NCBI GenBank assembly: GCA_903939735.1
Contig: CAJAIA010000021.1
Span: 1-34,038 of the forward strand
Direction of reading: 5' to 3'
From: an uncultured Ignavibacteria bacterium
GTDB taxonomy: Bacteria > Bacteroidota > Ignavibacteria > Kapaibacteriales > Kapaibacteriaceae
DNA length: 34,038 nucleotides
The notes beneath the pieces were generated by a model. The model was not told the DNA's origin. It did no database searches and saw nothing but the letters and a program-made list of their open reading frames with translations. Positions 28,060-34,038 of this stretch are shown here, piece after piece (positions within the stretch are counted from its first letter, which is position 1; every line of letters starts with the position of its first letter). Made by a program: the position numbers and the translations under genes.

Positions 28060-28664
28060 CCGATCGCGCAACATTGATCGAACGCATCCAACACGCGACC
28101 GATGCAGGCACTCCGGTGGATTTCACCGACGAAGAGCTCGCATCGATGTCAGCCGAGGACGAAGCGGCAATCATCGAGCAGTTTGGCTCGACTACCTTGA
28201 TGCGACTACCGTCGCATGAGCGCGCGTTTCACGATTGGCTTCGCGAGGCCGACCCAACAGTGTGGAGTGATCTCTGGTCGGAAGCACCCGATTCGCTCTA
28301 CGGTGTATCGTTGGCATTTCTTCCGGAGTTCCGCGGTACAGGTACGGAAGGCTCGTTCCCTATCTGCGACTTGCAGACGGTCGACAACTACTTCTTCACG
28401 CCCGACATGCTGCTGGAACGCGAGTCCACAGATTTCGTCGAGGCCGTGCGGACGCGCTTCCTTGCCGGAGGATCTCTTTCCCCTGAACAGGCGCTTACCG
28501 TCGAAATCTCAACAGGTCCGATGGATGTCTGGCACTTTGCCTACCGACGCGGCGTCGATCTTGCGCGCGCAAAGAAGGCTGTTGCGTCGTTGGTCGAAGA
28601 TCGCATTGTGGTGCACGTACCAAAGGTTGAACATCTCTCGACGTTTTTCTCGATAGAAGAGTAA
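28056..28664 (+). CDS. Conserved-looking protein of unknown function
   Basis: This 202-residue soluble, acidic protein has no signal or membrane span. I do not recognise the family. The first 40 or so residues are helical and acidic (ATLIERIQHATDAG, FTDEELASMSAEDE). The middle has Trp-rich stretches (FHDWLREADPTVWSDLW) and the end is FAYRRGVDLARAKKAVASL. I chose the ATG at 28056 because it forms an ATGA overlap with the YfhO stop and GGAG lies upstream. An in-frame start at 28023 would lie fully inside the YfhO gene. Two bases separate it from lysC, so it is probably co-transcribed with both. Confidence 0.8.
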   Translation: MTDRATLIERIQHATDAGTPVDFTDEELASMSAEDEAAIIEQFGSTTLMRLPSHERAFHDWLREADPTVWSDLWSEAPDSLYGVSLAFLPEFRGTGTEGSFPICDLQTVDNYFFTPDMLLERESTDFVEAVRTRFLAGGSLSPEQALTVEISTGPMDVWHFAYRRGVDLARAKKAVASLVEDRIVVHVPKVEHLSTFFSIEE

Positions 28665-28666
28665 GT

Positions 28667-29965
28667 ATGATCGTTGCGAAGTTCGGTGGAACGTCCGTAC
28701 GCGACGCAAACGCGATGCTGTCGGTAGCAGAGATCCTTCGCGGTCGTATTGCTGCGCATGGCTCTGTGGTTGGCGTTGCCTCTGCAACATCGGGCACCAC
28801 CAACACGCTGCTAGCTCTTGCAAGCATGCGCAACGCCGAGATCGAACAAGGTCTGCGATCACGTCATCACGCAATTCTCACGGATGCTGTATCAGACATC
28901 TGCGAGGCACACGCTAGCATCGACGCGCTATGTGACGAGCTCACAGCGTATCTCGATGCGCTGTCCATCCTGGGCGAATGCACCGACGAATCGCGCGATA
29001 CGGTTGTCTCGTTCGGTGAACGTCTGAGCACAACGATCCTCCACGCTATCTGCGTCCACCAAGGGATCGCGGCAGAGCTCGTTGATGCACGACAGCTCAT
29101 TCGCACCGACGCATCGTATGGCAATGCAGCTGTCGACATGCAAGCAACGCGCGATCAATGCGCTGCGTTGCGCACTGGTCCAGCGGCACTAACCATTACA
29201 CAGGGATTCATCGGAGCGACATCTGATCATCGCACAACAACGCTTGGGCGTGGTGGGTCGGACTACACAGCAGCCCTTCTCGGATGGGCATGCGACGCCT
29301 CGGTGATTGAGATTTGGACAGATGTGAGTGGTATCTACACATGCGATCCACGTGTGATTCCTGATGCGGTGCCAATTGCATCGCTCGGCTTCCAGCATGT
29401 ACGCGAGCTCGCGCTGTACGGCGCAAAAGTGATTCACCCGGAGACGATCATTCCTGCGGTCTCTGCGTCCATTCCTGTACGCATCCTCAACACTTTTGCC
29501 CCACACGAGCCGGGAACAACAATCATCGATAGCGCTGCGCAAGGCGACTCGCACATTGCGGCTTTATCCTTGCTTCGCGAATGCCATCACGTACGCGCGT
29601 CGACAGACGTACTTGCACACATGCGAGCAGCGGATGGACTCCGTGATGCAGTTGCGGTGTGCGCCGATGCGATTGATACCGGATTCCTCGTCGTTCGTTG
29701 CACAACAGCAGAACACGAGCAAGCACTTGCAGCCCTCTGCGAAGCACATCACATCCAACCAGTGCCGTGCGGCGTACTTGCGGTGTGTAGCACAGGTGCG
29801 TGGGACGCGACACTGGTTGCTGCCGTGATGCATGCGTTGCGAGATTGCCACGTGCTAGCAACGTCAGTGGGTTCAACGCAAACGACTCTGCTAACCGTCA
29901 TTGGCGAACACGACGCTGTAACGGCAGCACAGCAGATTCATGCCGAGATTATTCGTCGTCGCTAA
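28667..29965 (+). CDS. lysC: Aspartate kinase
   Basis: This enzyme phosphorylates aspartate with ATP, the first step to lysine, threonine and methionine. The 432 residues open with the kinase signature KFGGTSV (Lys5 to Val11). The catalytic domain continues with GRGGSDYTAALLG, EIWTDVSGIYTCDPR and ELALYGAKVIHPET. After about residue 280 two short ACT-like regulatory segments follow (HIAALSLLREC; TTLLTVIGEHDAV), consistent with a feedback-controlled monofunctional enzyme. No homoserine dehydrogenase domain is attached. It starts two bases after the unknown gene. Its last 17 bases overlap the convergent plsY 3' end. Confidence 0.93.
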   Translation: MIVAKFGGTSVRDANAMLSVAEILRGRIAAHGSVVGVASATSGTTNTLLALASMRNAEIEQGLRSRHHAILTDAVSDICEAHASIDALCDELTAYLDALSILGECTDESRDTVVSFGERLSTTILHAICVHQGIAAELVDARQLIRTDASYGNAAVDMQATRDQCAALRTGPAALTITQGFIGATSDHRTTTLGRGGSDYTAALLGWACDASVIEIWTDVSGIYTCDPRVIPDAVPIASLGFQHVRELALYGAKVIHPETIIPAVSASIPVRILNTFAPHEPGTTIIDSAAQGDSHIAALSLLRECHHVRASTDVLAHMRAADGLRDAVAVCADAIDTGFLVVRCTTAEHEQALAALCEAHHIQPVPCGVLAVCSTGAWDATLVAAVMHALRDCHVLATSVGSTQTTLLTVIGEHDAVTAAQQIHAEIIRRR

Positions 29966-30587
29966 AGCTAGACGTGCGAAGGAACTCGCGCACCGGCTCA
30001 ATCTGCCGCACAAAGAGTAGAAAACACACAGCAGCAATAAGAACACGCATCGATGTTGCGTCCGGCACTGCAATGCGCGTTGTCGCCGTCATGGCATTAT
30101 CAGGTGTACTCCACGCCAACACGGCCGTGCCGATACAGGCAACAACCGTTGCGATGTGGATGTTGCGACGAATAACGTAGTATCCCGTGAGGTAGGCAAC
30201 ACCCCAAATGACGATAAACACTGGATTCAGGACGGCGAATACGCCCAACGCAGTTGCCAGCCCGCGGCCACCCTTACCACCAAGAGCGACATTCCAATTG
30301 TGTCCGATCACGACACACGTCGCAGCTGTTGCGGCCGCAATGAACTGATCAGGATGATGCCACGTAACAGCAGCAACGATTGCTGCACCCTTTACTGCAT
30401 CGATAACCGCGATGAGAATTGCGAGTGGCTTGTTTCCCGTGAGCTCATAGAAGTTGCGCGCACCAACATTACCCGAGCCTTCCGTTCGAATATCCGAACC
30501 GTTGCGCAGCTTCATTACGATCCACGCTGTCGGGATACATCCAACGACGTATGCAACCACGCCAATAGCCAATAGTCCAACAATCAT
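29949..30587 (-). CDS. plsY: Glycerol-3-phosphate acyltransferase PlsY
   Basis: This membrane enzyme transfers acyl groups from acyl-phosphate to glycerol-3-phosphate, the first step of phospholipid synthesis. The 212 residues show several hydrophobic helices and the family motifs GSGNVGARN (37-45) and GHNWNVALGGKGG (95-107). It starts inside the stop of the ABC permease gene (ATGA overlap) and is the last gene of the minus-strand unit. The 17-base convergent overlap with lysC leaves no room for a normal terminator between them. Confidence 0.95.
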   Translation of the reverse strand: MIVGLLAIGVVAYVVGCIPTAWIVMKLRNGSDIRTEGSGNVGARNFYELTGNKPLAILIAVIDAVKGAAIVAAVTWHHPDQFIAAATAATCVVIGHNWNVALGGKGGRGLATALGVFAVLNPVFIVIWGVAYLTGYYVIRRNIHIATVVACIGTAVLAWSTPDNAMTATTRIAVPDATSMRVLIAAVCFLLFVRQIEPVREFLRTSSFSDDE

Positions 30588-31453
30588 GATCGCACCCGGA
30601 GAAGACGCATTTGAACAAACGATACCACAAGCAGGATGACGAAGATCAGATATGCAATGGCACTCGCATAGCCCATTGAGTCGGACTGTTCGAACGCTTG
30701 ATGATAGACTTCGTAGACGAGCGTTGTGGTAGATCCGAGCGGACCACCCTTCGTCATCACATAGACTTCAACAAAGATCTGGAAGGACTTAATGCTGTTG
30801 ATCACCACAACGAAGAGCATTGTTGAGCGAAGCATCGGAAGCGTGATGCGCCAGAACTGTTGCCAAGGCCGCGCACCTGCAAGCTCTGCCGCCTCATAGA
30901 GGTCCTTCGGAATCGCCTCCATCCCGGCCAAAAAGAGCACCATGTAGTATCCTGCCGAGATCCATACATCCATGGCCATTATGGCCGCAAGCGCAGTATG
31001 CTGATCAAGCAACCAACCATTCGCCGGATACGAAACCCCCATCATCCCGCAGATAACGTTGACGTAGCCATCGCGTGCATAGAGGTTTGTGAACACCAGA
31101 GCGATCACCACAAGGGATGTAACAGATGGCAAGAAGAATGACGCACGAAACACACTCGCAAGCTTCGGGTGCTGAGTCCGCACAGCGCTTGCCAGGAGTA
31201 GCGCCAGCGCGGTTGTCACCGGGACTGTTCCCACGGTGAACACTGCAGTATTCCAGAGCGCACGCCAGAACGTATCATCGGCGAACGCCCTCTTGTAGTT
31301 GTCGAAACCAACAAGCGTGATCTCATTTGTTAGTGTGCGGTACTCGGAGAAACTGAGTACGAGTGCGTAGACCAACGGATACACCCAGAACACACCAAGC
31401 GTAACAACCCAGGGTGCAAGCAGCGTCCAGTGATGCAGATCGCGCTTCTTCAC
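30584..31453 (-). CDS. Sugar-type ABC transporter permease (MalF/UgpA-like)
   Basis: This is a 289-residue inner-membrane permease of the CUT1 binding-protein-dependent class. Six hydrophobic helices are visible, from LAPWVVTLGVFWVYPLVYAL to YLIFVILLVVSFVQM. The EAA loop that docks the ATPase is DLYEAAELAGARPWQQFW near residues 185-202. The partner permease, ATPase and binding protein are not in this window, and the substrate cannot be told. It overlaps maf at its start and plsY at its end by four bases each. Confidence 0.92.
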   Translation of the reverse strand: MKKRDLHHWTLLAPWVVTLGVFWVYPLVYALVLSFSEYRTLTNEITLVGFDNYKRAFADDTFWRALWNTAVFTVGTVPVTTALALLLASAVRTQHPKLASVFRASFFLPSVTSLVVIALVFTNLYARDGYVNVICGMMGVSYPANGWLLDQHTALAAIMAMDVWISAGYYMVLFLAGMEAIPKDLYEAAELAGARPWQQFWRITLPMLRSTMLFVVVINSIKSFQIFVEVYVMTKGGPLGSTTTLVYEVYHQAFEQSDSMGYASAIAYLIFVILLVVSFVQMRLLRVRS

Positions 31454-32076
31454 GCACGCTCCTCAGCTACGAACGAACGCAAGGTTGTGTACAAGAGCTC
31501 GAGCGGCAGACCAACGATGGTGTAGTAACAACCATGCACACTCGAAACGAACACAGCGCCAAAGTCGTCCTGGATGCCGTACGCGCCAGCTTTATCTAGT
31601 GGCGATCCTGTTGCAACATACGCTGCGATTTCATCGTCGGATAGTTCGCGGAACGTCACATCGGTCGATCGTGAGGTGCACACGGAACGCGGCGAAGCGC
31701 TTCGCGTTGCGAGTGCAAGTCCGGTGTACACGGTATGTGTGCGTCCGCTCAGCATCCGCAGCATACGGCATGCATCGTCAGCGTCGACTGGTTTGTTCAG
31801 AACCTTGCCGTCGAGCACCACGGTTGTGTCCGACCCAATCACGATTGCATCATGCGCAATCATAGATGTTCCACGTTGTGCCTTAAGCAGAGCGAGGTGC
31901 TCAACATAGGTCGACGGAGCACCATCGGTCGGGACGGCATCTTCATCAACATCTGGAACAACGGTTGAGAACTCGAAGCCCACGTGCTTCAGCAATGCTG
32001 AGCGACGTGGTGATTGCGAAGCAAGCACCAATGGGTATGGCAAATTGAGCAGGGTATTCAGACGGATGGGATTCAC
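31450..32076 (-). CDS. maf: Maf family nucleoside triphosphate pyrophosphatase
   Basis: Maf proteins hydrolyse non-canonical or modified NTPs (for example dTTP/UTP or m7GTP types) and can affect septation. The 208 residues show LASQSPRRSALL at the substrate-binding start, IGSDTTVVLDGKVLNKP with the catalytic Asp, SGRTHTVYTG, and DKAGAYGIQ. The start is a GTG at 32076 with no clear Shine-Dalgarno site. A TTG ten codons in would bring the start closer to the conserved LVLAS. It overlaps the permease gene by four bases and follows the peroxidase gene by 29. A TAGTTTTG box lies just upstream. Confidence 0.93.
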   Translation of the reverse strand: MNPIRLNTLLNLPYPLVLASQSPRRSALLKHVGFEFSTVVPDVDEDAVPTDGAPSTYVEHLALLKAQRGTSMIAHDAIVIGSDTTVVLDGKVLNKPVDADDACRMLRMLSGRTHTVYTGLALATRSASPRSVCTSRSTDVTFRELSDDEIAAYVATGSPLDKAGAYGIQDDFGAVFVSSVHGCYYTIVGLPLELLYTTLRSFVAEERA

Positions 32077-32081
32077 AGTCC

Positions 32082-32089
32082 CAAAACTA
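32082..32089 (-). promoter_or_regulatory. -7 promoter box just before maf
   Basis: TAGTTTTG is a perfect match to TAnnTTTG. The start codon follows only five bases later, and no TTG lies at the usual distance upstream. If used, it would give a leaderless maf transcript or imply a start further in. It may also be chance. Confidence 0.3.
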
Positions 32090-32105
32090 CGACAACCTCA
32101 TACAC

Positions 32106-32648
32106 TTACTTAGCTGCCAATGCAGCTTCAATCGCAGCTGTGAGTTGTGATGACAATGGCTCGACGTTGCTCTTGTAGCGGGAGATAACTGCGCCGTTCT
32201 TGCCAATCAAGAACTTCTCAAAGTTCCAGCCGACTTCACCCGTGAGTTGCGCGTTGCCACCGCCACTTGTGAGCCACGCATACAGCGGTGACTTCTCAGA
32301 ACCCTTCACAACCATCTTGCCGAACATTGGGAAGGTCACGTTGTACTTCGTCGAGCAGAATGCGGCGATCTCGTCGTTTGTGCCTGGCTCTTGCGCTCCG
32401 AAGTCATTCGCAGGAATGCCGAGAATGACGAGTCCTTGCTTGTTGTAGCGTTGGTACAACTCCTCGAGTGTAGCATACTGCTTTGTGTATCCGCAGAACG
32501 ATGCCACATTGACAACAAGGACTACCTTCCCGGAGTATTCCGAGAGGTTGCGCTGCTTACCGTCAATTGTTTCGATCGTGAAGTCATGAAGTGTAGACAT
32601 TGGAATTACCATGAGACATGTGAGGAGAATGCTTGCAACGAAGTTCAT
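32106..32648 (-). CDS. Glutathione peroxidase family protein
   Basis: This is a thiol peroxidase that reduces peroxides using thioredoxin or glutathione. The 180 residues begin with a hydrophobic stretch (MNFVASILLTCLMVIP) that looks like a signal or anchor, suggesting action outside the cytoplasm. The catalytic Cys52 lies in NVASFCGYTKQY, with Phe where Lys is usual. The rest of the active site is NDFGAQEPG (Gln86) and WNFEKFLIG. Cys98 in FCSTKYNVTFP is a plausible resolving residue. It lies 11 bases after the methyltransferase gene and 29 before maf. Confidence 0.92.
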   Translation of the reverse strand: MNFVASILLTCLMVIPMSTLHDFTIETIDGKQRNLSEYSGKVVLVVNVASFCGYTKQYATLEELYQRYNKQGLVILGIPANDFGAQEPGTNDEIAAFCSTKYNVTFPMFGKMVVKGSEKSPLYAWLTSGGGNAQLTGEVGWNFEKFLIGKNGAVISRYKSNVEPLSSQLTAAIEAALAAK

Positions 32649-32659
32649 TGTCGTTCTTT

Positions 32660-33229
32660 CTATAATGGTTGCTTGATAACAACGAATGCCATTGGAGGAT
32701 TCCCCATCTGATTGATGAAGTTGTATTCGAGCACGCTTGCCTGTCGCTGTGGAATCGATTGGAGCACCTCTCGGAGCGCCTCATACTCACACTGTCCATG
32801 ATCATGCTTGTAACATACAACAACCAGCATACCGTCGGGACGTAGGATCGTGAGTGCTTGTTCGACACCGGCGATAGTCGTCTCTGATGTGGTCATAATC
32901 GCCTTGTCGCCGCCGGGGAGGTAGCCGAGATTGAACACGACTGCAGCGACATGGCCGACATCGGCGGGATCAACGTGATCTAGCATCGCATGATGTCCGG
33001 CATGCACCAACCGCACGCGTGCTGCAAGATTCGACGTTGCGATTGCGGTTGCCTGCAACGCTGGCTCTTGAATGTCGAAGGCATAGACCGTTCCCGTGGG
33101 ACCAACGCAGTCGGCAAGGAACACCGTATCACGACCATTCCCCGCCGTTGCATCAATCACAACATCGCCCGGCGTGATTGCGCGCTGCAGGAGCGTGTGA
33201 ACGGTGTAGAGGATTGAGCTTGAAGTCAT
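32660..33229 (-). CDS. MnmM-like (YtqB family) class I methyltransferase
   Basis: This 189-residue SAM-dependent methyltransferase belongs to the YtqB/rRNA-methylase-like family. B. subtilis YtqB (MnmM) methylates nm5(s2)U34 in tRNA to mnm5(s2)U34. The SAM motif is DATAGNGRDTVFLA from Asp26. Further motifs are YAFDIQEPAL, VFNLGYLPGGDK and VCYKHDHG. I chose the ATG at 33229 because it forms an ATGA overlap with the upstream oxidoreductase and begins the conserved fold. The longer frame from 33313 lies inside that gene. The neighbour supports a tRNA U34 role. Confidence 0.85.
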   Translation of the reverse strand: MTSSSILYTVHTLLQRAITPGDVVIDATAGNGRDTVFLADCVGPTGTVYAFDIQEPALQATAIATSNLAARVRLVHAGHHAMLDHVDPADVGHVAAVVFNLGYLPGGDKAIMTTSETTIAGVEQALTILRPDGMLVVVCYKHDHGQCEYEALREVLQSIPQRQASVLEYNFINQMGNPPMAFVVIKQPL

Positions 33230-34038
33230 GGCTTCCACCAACGTGCGATGTCTATCTCGGGATCTAGCGGTGCTGCATTGACGAGATGCTGGACAATCTG
33301 ATGCGCCGCCCAAGGGCCCTGCAGTGCACCCTTTGTACCCAAGCCCGTACAGACTGCATGTGTTGGATGCAGCGGATGACGTCCTACAAGCGGACGTTTG
33401 AATTTCGTTGACGGACGGAGTGCGGCGCGGTGACCGAGAACGGTGATAGTCCCTGCAACGAGCTTTGACGCCTCTTCCAACAATTGCAGACGTGCTGCAT
33501 GCGTTGGCGAGGGATCGCGATCATCCCAATCATGCGTTGCACCGATACGGAACAATGAGTCGCCACATGGGAGAATCCACGTACCATTCGTACGAATGTA
33601 GTCGCAGTAATCACCATCAATGCGCACATCCAGGATCTCACCCTTTGATGGCTCGATGGGTAACCAGGACCAGTTTGGATCTTCAAGCACGGCTGTGCCG
33701 GTACACGTGATGACCACATCGGCATCTTGCGCAGGCGCATCGATGAATGCATCTGCATATCTCGCGCGCATTGCTGCAAGGAGAGCAGTCATATGCACAG
33801 TTGCTACGCCGGCATGTCGAAAGCCACCGTGTTGCATTTCTATCCCGCTATGCGTTCCCGGAGCCAGTGCTTCAACCGCTAGATGATCAAGTTCGCCGCG
33901 ATCGCGGCGTTGCTCGAACCACGTGCGCATCATCTCCGTGCGAAACACACGCACAAGCGACCAGTCCTTCCATAACGGCACACCAAGATCACGTGCGAGT
34001 TCGCCATATGTAGCCTGTGCGTGCGCCGTGAGTTCCTC
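33226..34038 (-). CDS. FAD-dependent oxidoreductase (DAO family, MnmC(o)/ThiO-like), 5' end missing
   Basis: The frame is open to the right edge (270 residues to the stop), so the N-terminal FAD-binding GxGxxG part is outside the window. The visible part has the DAO substrate domain (GIEMQHGGFRHAGV) and VVITCTGTA. It also has EPSKGEILDVR, TNGTWILPCGDSLFRIGATHD and RPLVGRHP. The C-terminal FAD/substrate signature is CTGLGTKGALQGPWAA. This arrangement is shared by glycine oxidase (ThiO) and the oxidase half of MnmC. Overlap with the MnmM-like gene favours the MnmC(o)-type role of turning cmnm5U34 into nm5U34. That choice is inference. Confidence 0.8.
   Translation of the reverse strand, partial: EELTAHAQATYGELARDLGVPLWKDWSLVRVFRTEMMRTWFEQRRDRGELDHLAVEALAPGTHSGIEMQHGGFRHAGVATVHMTALLAAMRARYADAFIDAPAQDADVVITCTGTAVLEDPNWSWLPIEPSKGEILDVRIDGDYCDYIRTNGTWILPCGDSLFRIGATHDWDDRDPSPTHAARLQLLEEASKLVAGTITVLGHRAALRPSTKFKRPLVGRHPLHPTHAVCTGLGTKGALQGPWAAHQIVQHLVNAAPLDPEIDIARWWKP

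Overview
The window reads as a bacterial chromosome from an early-branching Bacteroidota-type lineage. A Kapaibacteriota/Ignavibacteria/Chlorobi-like organism is my best guess; I have no 16S or database match. Three signals point there. Four proteins end in type IX secretion system (T9SS) type A sorting domains. Several upstream regions carry the Bacteroidota -7 promoter element TAnnTTTG. The tRNA-secE-nusG-rplKAJL-rpoBC order is typical. Clear Shine-Dalgarno sites in the ribosomal protein operon fit an early branch better than core Bacteroidia. GC content looks moderate, in the mid-50s by eye.

Layout. Bases 1-720 (minus) hold the 5' part of an unidentified secreted protein, separated from rpoC by a clean rho-independent terminator. 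Bases 798-12747 (minus) are the transcription/translation block tRNA-Tyr, tRNA-Gly, tRNA-Thr, tRNA-Trp, secE, nusG, rplK, rplA, rplJ, rplL, rpoB, rpoC. The tuf gene that usually sits between tRNA-Thr and tRNA-Trp in this phylum is absent. A good promoter lies just upstream of tRNA-Tyr, a long L10-leader-like hairpin lies before rplJ, and a 17-bp hairpin lies in the rplL-rpoB gap. carA (minus) follows, divergent from an HNH endonuclease gene (plus).

Bases 14528-19326 (minus) carry two T9SS-exported proteins, a leishmanolysin/metzincin-like metalloprotease and a five-repeat SprB-type protein, with overlapping stop and start codons. This pair is flanked by two 107-bp direct copies of the HNH gene 3' end. 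The right copy (19464-19570) is a decapitated remnant, so the pair looks like an insertion or recombination product. Next comes a minus-strand operon of DUF1800, DUF1501 (Tat-like signal plus T9SS domain) and a glycosidase-like T9SS protein whose active-site residues look degenerate.

A plus-strand unit (25516-29965) follows: a YfhO-family membrane protein, an unknown 202-residue protein and aspartate kinase. The right end is one tightly packed minus-strand unit read from 34038 to 29949: FAD oxidoreductase, MnmM-like methyltransferase, glutathione peroxidase, Maf, sugar-type ABC permease and PlsY. The first two could together complete the mnm5U34 tRNA modification. No stretch over 300 bases lacks a gene. 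I saw no CRISPR array, transposase, integrase or rRNA.
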